A stretch of DNA of 58,753 nt from Betaproteobacteria bacterium HGW-Betaproteobacteria-16 (GCA_002840835.1 PHCQ01000029.1:1-58753); one strand, 5' to 3'; shown: positions 10,063 through 18,910, counted from the stretch's first letter. The notes: a model not told the origin generated them from the letters alone. Made by a program: numbers and translations.

Positions 10063-10235
10063 TTTTTCAAGGGACTCCCCCTCTACGAACTAGCACCATC
10101 TTTGCGGACCCACTATGGCGACCTGAGCGGGCCACCGGCCCGGCCGCTGAGTGTGAGGTGTGATTGAGGAGAGGGGGAGGCTTATCAAGGGTGAGGCCCG
10201 GGGGTAGCGTCTCCGGCGCGAGGTGGGCCTGACGG

Positions 10236-10258
10236 GGCAGTGACGTTAGTATCATCTG
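10236..10258 (+). promoter_or_regulatory. Second operator-like copy, facing the rightward gene
   Basis: Exact inverted copy of 10040-10062, oriented the same way relative to its own downstream gene (start about 10453). It has the same TATCAT -10-like element but a poorer -35. The 173 bases between the copies are GC-rich and hold no convincing gene, so 9963-10452 is a divergent control region. Confidence 0.5.
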
Positions 10259-10452
10259 AGTTGATTTTGTGCGCAGGTCCGTGCTCTGTGTTGGCGGTGG
10301 GGCTCCTGGCCATGCACGCAGCGAGGCAGAAAACAAGCTGCCATTTCAGATGGGCCGGCTGGATCTCTGGAGTTTGAAAATCGGGGCTCCACCGCCGGTG
10401 GCCACCCAGCCATCGCGTGGTGGCCATGGTGCGGCCGCGCCATGGGCCATCA

Positions 10453-10812
10453 ATGGACCAAACGCCGATGACGCCCGTGCATGAACTCAGGATCAGGACC
10501 AAGAACGGAGATGCCTACTCCGTGGTGCTGATCAGCAGCAACCCTGGCTGGGTGGACTGCTCGATGTCGCGCCTGGCGGTCGGCGCCGAGAAGATGTCCA
10601 GTCCCTACACACCCTGCGCGTCCGGCCACTCAGCCCTGGTGACCTTCACCCAGACCATCCGAAAGCTCACCAGCCAGCTGCAACACGCCGATCCACCCGA
10701 CGCCATCGCCGTGGTCGAGAACCTGAGCGACACAACACTGGTGCGGGCCCAGGATCAGAAGATGCTCCTGGACATGGGGGTGGTGGTGATCTTCAACGAC
10801 AAGCCGATCTAG
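10453..10812 (+). CDS. Hypothetical protein (119 aa)
   Basis: Begins MDQTPMTPVHELRIRTKNGD; an alternative ATG is at 10468 and no strong ribosome site decides. A compact alpha/beta protein with a hydrophobic end (DMGVVVIFNDKPI). The last 19 codons recur almost exactly in a fragment at 13454-13511. It is the only rightward gene of the divergent control region and its 3' end overlaps the convergent gene at 10809 by 4 bases. Confidence 0.55.
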   Translation: MDQTPMTPVHELRIRTKNGDAYSVVLISSNPGWVDCSMSRLAVGAEKMSSPYTPCASGHSALVTFTQTIRKLTSQLQHADPPDAIAVVENLSDTTLVRAQDQKMLLDMGVVVIFNDKPI

Positions 10813-12449
10813 GCTTCGGGCAGATTCAACGCGCATCGCAAGCGTTCCATCACCCTCTCGGACTCTTCATGGCGCAATGCGGGACGCAGCTGCTGCCCGT
10901 CGCTAAGCTTGATGTGCTCGAACAGCGTCAAGCGTGAGTCGGGTCCACCCAGATTGTTCTGGGCGGCTCGTGCCAACAGTTCTGGCAAGTCGACCCAACC
11001 TTGGTAGACGCATTCCATGACGTTTTCAAAGTCGGCCAAGTCAACGATGAAGATGTGATGTAGTGGCATTCGCTGCCGCACTCCATCGTCTGAAGCTGAA
11101 AGCACGCGGCTTGGGAGGATTCTCTGCAGCCCAACACCGCCACCTAGCAAAAGGTCTCGGCTCACAACAACGATCAGGAAGTCGCAATCGGCATTGCCAA
11201 GCTGCTCTGCAAAAGGTGAGGCTACGCATCTTAAATCGGCACTCACGGAATAGCCCTGTTCGACCGCTTCCAAGACTCTCTTTAACCTTCGCGCTCGATG
11301 CTCCTCACTCTCTTCTAACAAGACGGCGTCAGGAAATGTGGACATCTTTGCTTCCACAAAGACATTGCACCCCCTAAATGGCACGATGACTTCAAGTGCC
11401 TTGCCTTGCTGAGCCATGTTTCCATTGAGAGCAGCCTTGTAGTCAGTCTCGACCAAAGCTTGGGAACACGCTCGGGTGGTCAGCGCAGTCACGTGTTTCT
11501 CAAACACCTTGCTGTAGGCGTCCGAATAGGCCTGAGGTTGCTCCATCATGAGCAGGTGGGGGGTGGTTTCGATGCCTCGGCTGAAAACCTTGGGGTGCCA
11601 GCAGCGAAGGATCCCTTGGTCGCTACGGTAGAGCGGAAAGCGTTGGAGATAAGGGAACTCGCGCAGCTCAGATTCCCCTACCAACTTCGAGGCGTCTGGC
11701 AAGAGCAGCGCCGATCGCAGCCCCTGAAGGTCGCGCGAGAACAACTCAAGAAATTTGGCTAGCCGCTCGCCGTAGCCCTCCTTCACCGCTGCGAGATTCC
11801 TTGGATGAATGGTTGCACCTGGTCTGGTCGTGAAGGTCAACATCACCATGGCGAGGTCGTTGAAATCATCTGGCTCGAGAGAGGTCGCCTCACGGAACAT
11901 CCGTCGGCAAGGGTGATCGTGCGCGAGGCCCTGGATCAGTGCTGGCCAACGCAGGAACCCAAAATCCTGCTCTTTCTGAAAGAGCTGCTGCGCGTGGAAC
12001 GCACTCCGAATCAACTGCCAGGCGTTGCGCGAGCGGTCAGAATCATCTTCTGGTGCGCGAAAGTTCCAGAGTTCTTGCAGGATGCGCCCGTGTGCCTCCC
12101 GCGAGTATGCGAGTTGCCGAGGTGCAAATGTCAAATGCACTCTTTTGTCTTGAAGAGCCCACTTCACCACCAAAAAACTAAGCCACGGCAGCCGCTCAAG
12201 CTCCTCCATTCGATCCTTGGCCGGTTCCGCAAGAAGGCTCAATACCGTCTCAACGACCGAATGAGCGCTGTACTTGCGCAACTGCGCCATGACTTTTCTG
12301 TGCAGTTCGGTGAGACCATGGCGACGCGGGGACACGCCTACCCGATTCATCAGCTGCACAACCAGAGGATCTGCGAGAACTGGGATGGAAGGGCGCAGAA
12401 GCGCCAGCCTCGGCCCAACACTGCCAGGATCTTCAGGTTCTTTCAACAC
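10809..12449 (-). CDS. Large unknown protein with a possible PD-(D/E)xK nuclease core
   Basis: 546 aa, no signal peptide or membrane segment. Around residues 345-375, KALEVIVPFRGCNVFVEAKMS ends in an ExK motif after a beta-hairpin, with ETD some 30 residues earlier; this layout occurs in PD-(D/E)xK nucleases, but similarity is too weak for a firm call. The rest is helical and unrecognised. It is the last gene of the leftward run, 44 bases after the phospholipase-like gene. Defence or DNA-processing roles are possible guesses only. Confidence 0.55.
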   Translation of the reverse strand: MLKEPEDPGSVGPRLALLRPSIPVLADPLVVQLMNRVGVSPRRHGLTELHRKVMAQLRKYSAHSVVETVLSLLAEPAKDRMEELERLPWLSFLVVKWALQDKRVHLTFAPRQLAYSREAHGRILQELWNFRAPEDDSDRSRNAWQLIRSAFHAQQLFQKEQDFGFLRWPALIQGLAHDHPCRRMFREATSLEPDDFNDLAMVMLTFTTRPGATIHPRNLAAVKEGYGERLAKFLELFSRDLQGLRSALLLPDASKLVGESELREFPYLQRFPLYRSDQGILRCWHPKVFSRGIETTPHLLMMEQPQAYSDAYSKVFEKHVTALTTRACSQALVETDYKAALNGNMAQQGKALEVIVPFRGCNVFVEAKMSTFPDAVLLEESEEHRARRLKRVLEAVEQGYSVSADLRCVASPFAEQLGNADCDFLIVVVSRDLLLGGGVGLQRILPSRVLSASDDGVRQRMPLHHIFIVDLADFENVMECVYQGWVDLPELLARAAQNNLGGPDSRLTLFEHIKLSDGQQLRPALRHEESERVMERLRCALNLPEA

Positions 12450-12493
12450 GGTCTCGATTCATTGTGGTGGGTGGCCAAAACACGCATCGTTTG

Positions 12494-13336
12494 CTATCGA
12501 AATGGAGGAGGCGGCGTTACCGGGCTAGGCGCTTTCTTGAAGTTCGGTGTAATGCCCAGCCTGGACAAGGACTCGACAGAGTACACGCGCAGCTCGAATG
12601 AAGACCCGATCTCTATCGGTTGTGCGCTTTCAGCGGGCATGGACTGAAGTGGACTTTCTAGATGACTCGGCCGCGGGAAGGCGTTGGGGGGCGGGAGAAT
12701 CGATGCATAGACCCCTTCGCCTAAACCTGCAGCCCGGTTATTGAGAGCGAACCGCGTCTTCCCCGCCATCGATTCGAAAAGTAGCACTTTCACTGATCCG
12801 TCAGGGTTGAGTTGAATTACCGCCCTTTGGTCTTTGGCCAGCTTGGGGCCCAACGACGCTGCGATGTACCGTCCTTCCTCCTCAAGCACCTGGAAGAATG
12901 GGTCTTCTGGCACTTTTTCGCGCAACCATTCCTTGAGGGGCGTTCCTGTAAAGGCACTGCTGCCAAAGGCATCCACAGCCAAGAAGTACAGGGCGCTTCC
13001 GACCCTGCAGAGTTTTGAGGAATCCGCTTGGCTCCGGCATGAATTGACCAAATCCAGCAGGAAGGTGTCATCGCAGCAGGCCCTGGTCGTCAGATTCACT
13101 GTCGCATCTGATGCGCAGGAGTAGAGGCCTTGCTTCTCTCCGGTGACTGGACAGCCTGCGTAGCAAACATCGTGTGCGTCACAGGCTTGTCTGAAGCTGA
13201 TGCCAAAAGGTGAATCCGGTACCAGCCATCGACTCCACCCAGTGCCGCATCCGTTGGCCTCACAGGTCTGCTGAGCGGCTGGGGACCCAACCCACGCGGT
13301 GAAGATCGCAAGAACCAAAAGGTATCTCGTGCGCAT
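12494..13336 (-). CDS. Secreted phospholipase-A2-like protein
   Basis: 280 aa from the ATG at 13336, chosen because it begins a clear signal peptide (RTRYLLVLAIFTAWVGSPAAQ) and GGAG lies upstream; the frame itself opens at 13438. The mature protein is rich in cysteine in its first 100 residues and contains ACDAHDVCYAGC, matching the CxxHDxCY active site of phospholipase A2, where His-Asp activates water and Asp helps hold calcium. The C-terminal half ends in a proline-rich tail (SPVTPPPPFR). It should act in the periplasm or outside the cell. No immunity protein is recognisable. Confidence 0.7.
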   Translation of the reverse strand: MRTRYLLVLAIFTAWVGSPAAQQTCEANGCGTGWSRWLVPDSPFGISFRQACDAHDVCYAGCPVTGEKQGLYSCASDATVNLTTRACCDDTFLLDLVNSCRSQADSSKLCRVGSALYFLAVDAFGSSAFTGTPLKEWLREKVPEDPFFQVLEEEGRYIAASLGPKLAKDQRAVIQLNPDGSVKVLLFESMAGKTRFALNNRAAGLGEGVYASILPPPNAFPRPSHLESPLQSMPAESAQPIEIGSSFELRVYSVESLSRLGITPNFKKAPSPVTPPPPFR

Positions 13337-13453
13337 GGCAGGGCTCCAACGCTGAGTTGAGTAATACCCTTGCGAGTTTGGCGGCGTCAGTCCCTCTCGC
13401 CAAGTCCCTGGCAAGCCTGCATCCCCAGTTTGTGCCATCCGAGCTGACGCATG

Positions 13454-13511
13454 TGCGCGCCAAGGGTCAGAAGATGCTCCTGGACATGGGGGTGGTGGTG
13501 ATCTTCAACGA
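13454..13511 (+). pseudogene. Duplicated fragment of the gene at 10453
   Basis: 55 of 58 bases match 10742-10799, including 45 in a row without a difference, in the same reading frame (QKMLLDMGVVVIFN). The surrounding open frame (13357-13662) differs upstream and overruns the opposite-strand gene, so I read this as a gene remnant joined to unrelated sequence. Confidence 0.6.
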
Positions 13512-13544
13512 AAGCAGATCCAGCTGTCGCAAAAAATCACGCGT

Positions 13545-13856
13545 CTACGACCTGTTCTTTGACCAGCGCTCCATAAGGCCAAGCAGGCTGACAAATGCCA
13601 CAACCTCCCCGCATATTGCGCTGAAATCCCGGAAGGTTTCGGTGCTCACGCTCATGGGCTGAGTTCTCGCCCACGCTAAAAACCGCTGTTGGTCTGATCC
13701 TCCTTCAAAAAGGAAGTCAGGACCTGGCGTCTCACCCATCGCCTCAGCAATTGCGTGGTTGACTTCCGACTTCTTGAAGTTCATCGATTCTCTCCGGGGC
13801 GTATCAGGGTTGCGGTGCGCGACAGTCTGCATCACGGCAACTCGGAAGGCGGTCAC
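13545..13856 (-). CDS. Hypothetical protein (103 aa, or 79 aa from an inner start)
   Basis: The upper start at 13856 overlaps the previous gene's stop as ATGA; an inner ATG at 13784 (MNFKKSEVNHAIAEAMGETP) has a GGAGAG site and may be used instead. Helical, soluble, with a hydrophobic segment near the end (GEVVAFVSLLGLMERW). Not recognised. Confidence 0.5.
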   Translation of the reverse strand: MTAFRVAVMQTVAHRNPDTPRRESMNFKKSEVNHAIAEAMGETPGPDFLFEGGSDQQRFLAWARTQPMSVSTETFRDFSAICGEVVAFVSLLGLMERWSKNRS

Positions 13857-14497
13857 GCATCAGACGGCACTGCGACATTCTCCGCTCCTTTTAGGGTGGA
13901 CTTCAGGAAGGTGCCTGCACGCCGCCGGGCCGATACGTACTCCCTTCTTTCGCGTGAAATGGCACAGGAAGAGGGGTGGTCTCCGTACTTGACCACAGGA
14001 AGTCGATCCCGTCTGGCCACGGCGTTGAGGAAATTGCGGCTCTCATCTGTGACGCTGCAGGCAATTGGAGCTGGATCATGGTTGTGTTCCTCAGAGAGGA
14101 ACCTCACGTAGACGCTGTCGACCCGAGCCCATTTATCCTTCGTGACCCACATCACTTGCGCTGGTTCAAAGAGGTGAGGCCCGAAGCTCAGCTGCCGTTC
14201 TCGCGCTGAAAGCCTCAGGCGCTCGGTGAAGCGTGCACGGGGCATGGCGCCCACAATCAGTGGCTCTGCGGGAACAACGTCACAGACATCATGTGGCGAA
14301 ACACGATGCATATAGCCGCCTGGAGATCGAAGCTCCAAGAGGCCGTCTCGTACACATTGAAAGAACCAGAAGGGGAGCGTCGATGGGCCGCCGGTGAACC
14401 CCGCCTCACGGATGACTGCCCGGGATGCCACCTGGACCTTCGATAGAGGTGGTATCGAGAGCAAAGAGGCGAGGTTCATTCCACACCTCGCGAACAT
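13853..14497 (-). CDS. Hypothetical protein (214 aa)
   Basis: Soluble mixed alpha/beta protein with several aromatic and Arg-rich stretches (RARFTERLRLSARERQLSFG). The start may be 14479 (MNLASLLSIPPL) rather than 14497. It belongs to the leftward run and couples to the next gene through the ATGA overlap. No domain recognised. Confidence 0.5.
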   Translation of the reverse strand: MFARCGMNLASLLSIPPLSKVQVASRAVIREAGFTGGPSTLPFWFFQCVRDGLLELRSPGGYMHRVSPHDVCDVVPAEPLIVGAMPRARFTERLRLSARERQLSFGPHLFEPAQVMWVTKDKWARVDSVYVRFLSEEHNHDPAPIACSVTDESRNFLNAVARRDRLPVVKYGDHPSSCAISRERREYVSARRRAGTFLKSTLKGAENVAVPSDA

Positions 14498-14684
14498 TGC
14501 TTTGCTGCGTGTTGTCGGCTGGCCTTGCGAAGCGCCTTTGCAGCAGCTGCAGAAGTTGGTCGACCGTTGTCACGTGTTTTGTGATGGACGTCGTCCACGC
14601 TACGGGTTCGGCCAATGTTGGTTGGGGGGCTCAGGGGAGTCATGTGAAAAGGCTACCCCACTTGGCCCTCTCGTCAAGTGACAC

Positions 14685-15233
14685 TCACCGTGCGAGCTGG
14701 CCTGAAACGGGTTGGGAAGGACACCGTAGAACCTGAGCATCGCCCGAACCGTAGGGTGCTGGCACTGGGGGCATACAAAGGGCACGCATCTCTTCGCTTC
14801 CCTGAAGAGAAACCCGGGCGAACTCACGTGCAGTCAATTGGTCCAGCTGGAATGCGTGTACATCGCAGAGTTCACTCAAGACCGCCATTTCGTGGTCTCT
14901 AGGGTTCTCGTGACACCAATTTCCATCGACCATGCACCTTTGAAAGATGGCTTCGAGAGCTTCCATCGAGTCGGCAATGGACTGGGACAGGCCAGTGACC
15001 ACCCCGCTGCGCTCGATGCACCCAGCCACAGACACTGCAAGTCGAAGATCGCGCCAGGCAAGCGCAGATCGCTCCGGCACCTTCAACCCATTCACAGAGT
15101 GCTTCAGGGACTCGCCGAGTCCTTTGACAGTCGCATGTTCGACCTTGGCAACGCCAGCTGCCGCAATCTCAAACGTCTTTCCGTGGGCCTTCCAACGCGA
15201 AACAAAGGGCTTGCTGCGATTCTTTTTTGCCAT
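14685..15233 (-). CDS. Hypothetical protein (182 aa)
   Basis: Start MAKKNRSKPFVSRWKAHGKT, with a second ATG six bases upstream. A basic N-terminus is followed by a helical region (LSQSIADSMEALEAIFQRCM) and scattered cysteines. No recognised family. About 50 bases after the coiled-coil gene and 187 bases before the next gene; that gap shows no clear terminator. Confidence 0.5.
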   Translation of the reverse strand: MAKKNRSKPFVSRWKAHGKTFEIAAAGVAKVEHATVKGLGESLKHSVNGLKVPERSALAWRDLRLAVSVAGCIERSGVVTGLSQSIADSMEALEAIFQRCMVDGNWCHENPRDHEMAVLSELCDVHAFQLDQLTAREFARVSLQGSEEMRALCMPPVPAPYGSGDAQVLRCPSQPVSGQLAR

Positions 15234-15282
15234 CGTCAAACGTCCTTGAATTTGGGTCCTGGTCGACAGGCCATGAGGCAGA

Positions 15283-15840
15283 TCAAGCGAAATGGGGCTG
15301 GAGTCGCTCGATGTGTGTCTGTGCCAGTCGCATCAGGTGCGGGGCTTGGTCGTCGAACTTCCTGCACGCCTCGTCTACCAGCTCGGTCTCGGACTTTTCG
15401 GACGAAGCCGCCAGAGAATCCGCCAAGCGCGCAAGCGCCTCCTGAAAGCCTTCCTCCAGAACCCTCTGAACCAGAGTCGCTGTGATTCCAGATTCCGGTA
15501 GCCGCTCAGGCACATGCTGCGCGATGAGGGCAATGCGTCCGGCCGGTGGCAGCTTGCCCATTGCACTGGTCTCGAGCTTCGAAAGGATGGACTTGCTTCG
15601 TGCCTCATGCTGGGCTCGCTCTGCGTCCTTCTGAGCCGCGGCCTTGGCCAAGCGAGCACTCAAGTCTTCAAGCACCCCCCTGCAGCGATGAAGAAGCTCG
15701 GTCTCCTGAGCGTCAAGAATTTCCAGCTTCGCAAAAGTGCGCAGGGAAGTCACCACCCGTTTGATGTTGGTACTTTGTCTGGCCTGCTCGCGGGCTGACA
15801 GTGGAGAGTTGGCAGAGGCCAGTTCTTGTGTTGATTTCAT
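15283..15840 (-). CDS. Coiled-coil hypothetical protein (185 aa)
   Basis: A long helical region rich in Ala, Glu, Arg and Gln from about residue 20 to 100 (ARLAKAAAQKDAERAQHEAR) suggests a coiled coil. No signal peptide. Its start lies 3 bases after the stop of the thermonuclease gene, so they are surely cotranscribed. Function unknown. Confidence 0.55.
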   Translation of the reverse strand: MKSTQELASANSPLSAREQARQSTNIKRVVTSLRTFAKLEILDAQETELLHRCRGVLEDLSARLAKAAAQKDAERAQHEARSKSILSKLETSAMGKLPPAGRIALIAQHVPERLPESGITATLVQRVLEEGFQEALARLADSLAASSEKSETELVDEACRKFDDQAPHLMRLAQTHIERLQPHFA

Positions 15841-15843
15841 TTT

Positions 15844-16419
15844 TCAGTAAATGGTCAGCAAGTTTGAGCCAGTCCTGTCACGGGCGGCTTGCCGACGAAA
15901 GTCCCAAGGGGCAATGGGATGCGCATCACGCCAAAGCCCACGCCCTGCTGCCCTTGCTTCGAGTTCGGCCTGAGCATAGGCGCTACGGTTGACTGGCGTC
16001 TGATCGCGTTGGTACTGCTTGTAGTGCCATGCCATACCGGCCTGCACCATCCCAAGGTTCACATCGCGGCCGCCAATCAGCACGATACCCAAGATTCGCC
16101 CGTATCTGTCCTGGTCGTGGTACTCGATCACAACGTCTTTTCCGTGCACCAGGTCACTCAGTGCGCGCCTCGAAACGTTGCCGAATGCCTGCCGCTTCTC
16201 TGGGGCGTCGATGCCCTGCAGGCGAATCCGATGTTGGGTGCGGCTCCTGTCGAGCACTGTGATCGTGTCACCATCCGCGACACCCACAACCCGACCCGCC
16301 AATGTGTCTGCAAGCAGCTGCGTGCTGGAGACGATGAGCAAAGCCAAGAAGACCAAACGTGCCATCCAGCGTGGCAGCCCCAGCATGGCAAGGGCTTGGA
16401 GAATCAAAAATCGTTTCAT
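15844..16419 (-). CDS. Secreted staphylococcal-nuclease-like (thermonuclease) protein
   Basis: 191 aa. A hydrophobic N-terminal segment (MARLVFLALLIVSSTQLLAD) serves as export signal or anchor. The SNase fold follows with its key residues: DGDTITV, HRIRLQGIDAPEKRQAFG with the catalytic Arg, and YGRILG. It cleaves DNA and RNA with calcium outside the cytoplasm. Such genes are common on proteobacterial plasmids near replication or transfer regions. The start at 16419 is uncertain; the frame opens at 16467. First gene of the leftward run. Confidence 0.85.
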   Translation of the reverse strand: MKRFLILQALAMLGLPRWMARLVFLALLIVSSTQLLADTLAGRVVGVADGDTITVLDRSRTQHRIRLQGIDAPEKRQAFGNVSRRALSDLVHGKDVVIEYHDQDRYGRILGIVLIGGRDVNLGMVQAGMAWHYKQYQRDQTPVNRSAYAQAELEARAAGRGLWRDAHPIAPWDFRRQAARDRTGSNLLTIY

Positions 16420-16744
16420 GTCATCAGGTTCAATGGAGTTGATCGGCAAGAACATGCTTGCACGCAACTCCGTGGCGTCAAGACCGCCAGATCAGCACAG
16501 AACCCAAGATGATCGCCCACTTTGATCCGAAACCTTCAAACCAAAATCAGTGCTCGCCAAACCTCCTGTGACTGCCAAGCAAGGTTCAGGAAGCCTGGTC
16601 ACTGTTGATCCGCACCAGTAGGACTGCACGACCATTGCAACGTCAGAAGATTCACAGAGAAAGGTCAGGACCAGCACGTGGTCAAAGTACGCAGATGCTG
16701 CCGATCTGAGCACCAGCGGGCACCGCCCAAACCGATGACCGACA

Positions 16745-17411
16745 TAGTGCAAGCGTGACGCGGTACGGCCTGGAAGCCCGATCGAAGGTGCGTAGTGCAA
16801 GGGTGACTGCCCTCGTAGCTCAAGGGTGACAGCATCTGTAGCGCTACTAGCTCAAGGAAGTCAGGTCCCGTAGCTCAACAGTGACAACAGCACGTTTCAA
16901 CGGGGACACCGTCACCCTTAAACTTCAATTAATTCAACAGCTTACAGTACATATCCACACCTGCTAATCTTCTCCTAATGCATTCTTTTAATCAGGCGGT
17001 ATCCGTCACCATTGAACTAGCGTCTGTGGAAAACCTAGGTCAAGAACGGCCGTTGATCAGAAGAAGGCATGGCCGGCGAGCTCTGCAGTAGCTTCGAACA
17101 CTGTCACCGTTGAACTACCAACCACCAAACCTCTGAAGCCCTGACCTCCTGCATCGTGTTTTAAGGGGCATTTACGGCCAAAAACCTTCGAAAGGGCCTG
17201 GTCCGAACACCTGGCGTCACCCTTGGACTAAATCTGGTGGCAAAAATGGTCCTTCAGGCACGGTTCGGTCACCATTGGACTATGCAACGTCACTCTTGAA
17301 CTAAAGAGTGTCACCCTTGAACTATGGACAGACACGCCAAGCCCCACGAAACTGCCGCAAGTCGACCTTTTTGATGGACCACATGGCCACTCAACATAGT
17401 TCAAACGTGAC
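16745..17411. repeat. Iteron array of the plasmid replication origin (oriV)
   Basis: Fourteen copies of a 15-bp iteron, consensus TAGTTCAAGGGTGAC. Forward-type copies start at 16745, 16793, 16816, 16848 (weak), 16871 and 16893 (weak). Reverse copies (GTCACCCTTGAACTA) start at 16911, 17005, 17103, 17216, 17268, 17289 and 17310. One more forward copy at 17397 lies inside the initiator gene. An AT-rich stretch at about 16915-16990 separates the two groups and is the natural candidate for strand opening. The 16420-17373 interval has no gene. Confidence 0.9.
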
Positions 17412-18195
17412 GCAGGTCCCCCAGCAGCTCCCTATCTGGCCGGAGCAGACGCGAGGTTTCCCGAACAGCCTCGCTCGAAGTAGCCTCTTCACGGTCGCCA
17501 ACTTCCGCAAGGGAGCACGTGCCCATTTCAAACGGGCCACCATCGCAACACTCAAGGGCATCACGATCACCTACTCAGGTGAGGAACTTCGTCAGGACGA
17601 TGAAGACGCATACCTTCAGATCCTGCACTGCTCTCGAATGCAGGATCTCGGGACGGAGGTCAGGTTCACTGCCCACTCCATGTTGACTGAGCTTGGCTGG
17701 ACCAAGAACAGCGCCAGCTACAAGCGCCTGGTGGATTGCCTCGACCGCCTCAAAGCCACTTCCATCGCCGTCACTGTTGAGTTGCCATCAGGTAGAGAGA
17801 ACTACACGGGCTCGCTCATTCGGTCGTTCCGCTGGCGCGAAGAGCACGGAAACACGCCGATGCGCGAATGGAAGATCCTGCTGGAGCCTGAGATCGTTGC
17901 TCTGTTTCAACCCAGCGGCTACTCGCGGGTTGATTGGAAGCTTCGATTGACGCTTCCTCCCTTGGCAAAATGGCTTCACAGCTTCTATCACACCCACAAG
18001 AACTGCTATCCAATCAAGGTGGAAACGCTCCATCGACTGACAGGCTCGGATGTCAAAGAGTTGCGCAAGTTTCGGTACAAGCTCAAATTGGCTCTGCAGC
18101 TCCTCGTCGACAAGGGATTCTTTCGCGCCGCGCAGATCGATGCAAGAAGCGACCTGGTTGTTGTTGAGCGCAACCTTGCCCTAGCTCAAGAGTGA
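17374..18195 (+). CDS. TrfA-family plasmid replication initiator
   Basis: 273 aa. It binds the iterons and loads the host helicase at oriV. Similarity to the TrfA family runs from LPIWPEQTRGFPNSLARSSL through FRKGARAHFKRATIATLKGI to LGTEVRFTAHSMLTELGW; two winged-helix domains follow. The ATG at 17374 (or 17383) was chosen because the earlier in-frame GTG at 17308 falls in an iteron. Iterons lie right before the gene, inside codons for QHSSNVTQ, and over the stop codon, so binding of the protein should also repress its own transcription. Confidence 0.9.
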   Translation: MDHMATQHSSNVTQVPQQLPIWPEQTRGFPNSLARSSLFTVANFRKGARAHFKRATIATLKGITITYSGEELRQDDEDAYLQILHCSRMQDLGTEVRFTAHSMLTELGWTKNSASYKRLVDCLDRLKATSIAVTVELPSGRENYTGSLIRSFRWREEHGNTPMREWKILLEPEIVALFQPSGYSRVDWKLRLTLPPLAKWLHSFYHTHKNCYPIKVETLHRLTGSDVKELRKFRYKLKLALQLLVDKGFFRAAQIDARSDLVVVERNLALAQE

Positions 18196-18254
18196 CAGGG
18201 TCACGCGCGAAGACCTCGCGCCCCCGCATCAAGCCCACATAGTTCAACGGTGAC
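18182..18254 (+). repeat. Two iterons downstream of the initiator gene
   Basis: Copies TAGCTCAAGAGTGAC (18182-18196, over the initiator's last codons and stop) and TAGTTCAACGGTGAC (18240-18254). They extend the origin to both sides of the rep gene and may take part in copy-number control by iteron pairing. Confidence 0.85.
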
Positions 18255-18304
18255 AGCACGGCAGGCTACAGTCGCCTGCCCGCATCCAAATCTACAACCT
18301 CATC

Positions 18305-18910
18305 ATGTCCATCAGCAACAAGACCCTTGCGAGTGTGCAACGCGCCGGCCAAAGCGTAAACCTCGCGGTCACCGCTCTCGAGGAGGCCGCCCGAACTGCG
18401 AATCGTGAACTGGTGTCTGCGATGGCTTCACAGCCGTACAGCCCGCAGACGGACAGGATTTTTGCGGACTGGAAAACAGTGGCGCGGATCTCGAAGGACG
18501 TGGAGGCCATGGAGCAATCGCTGCGGGACATCTACGCGCAGATCTCCAGCATGGTTCGCGTCGAAACCGAAGTGTTGCAGGCGTTGCCGTCGTACTCTCA
18601 AGCGGCGCCAAGTGCATCTACCTCCCCCGACATCCAGGATGCAGTTGTGAAGTCACCCGGCCGCAGTACAAAAAAATCTGCGAAGCCAAAAACTGTTCGC
18701 AGGCCGCGCACACCAGGTTCCACCAACGAAGACAAGCTACGGGCCTACCTGACCACAGCACTCTCCCGCCGCAAGGGAAAGGAAGTCACGCAGAGTCAGA
18801 TGAGCGAAGCCACCGGCGTTCCACCAGGCTCTATGACCGCGACGCTAAAAAAGTTGGCTGATAAACAGGTAATCGTTGAAGGCCCACGCGGTGTGTACAA
18901 GCTAGGTTGA
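18305..18910 (+). CDS. Unknown protein with C-terminal winged helix
   Basis: 201 aa. The N-terminal ~100 residues are helical, the middle is a basic Lys/Arg/Pro linker (GRSTKKSAKPKTVRRPRTPG), and the end has a helix-turn-helix/winged-helix pattern (SQMSEATGVPPGSMTATLKK) closing with VEGPRGVYKLG. Placed just after rep and the last iteron, it may act in copy control, partition or plasmid regulation; this is inferred from position. Confidence 0.6.
   Translation: MSISNKTLASVQRAGQSVNLAVTALEEAARTANRELVSAMASQPYSPQTDRIFADWKTVARISKDVEAMEQSLRDIYAQISSMVRVETEVLQALPSYSQAAPSASTSPDIQDAVVKSPGRSTKKSAKPKTVRRPRTPGSTNEDKLRAYLTTALSRRKGKEVTQSQMSEATGVPPGSMTATLKKLADKQVIVEGPRGVYKLG

Noticed and set aside
13357..13662. 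101-codon plus-strand gene
   Set aside because: Only the 58-base duplicated patch resembles a real protein; the rest overlaps a better minus-strand gene.
16745..17411. CRISPR array
   Set aside because: The repeats are 15 bp, in both orientations, unevenly spaced and surround a TrfA-type gene: iterons of an origin. No cas genes are in the window.
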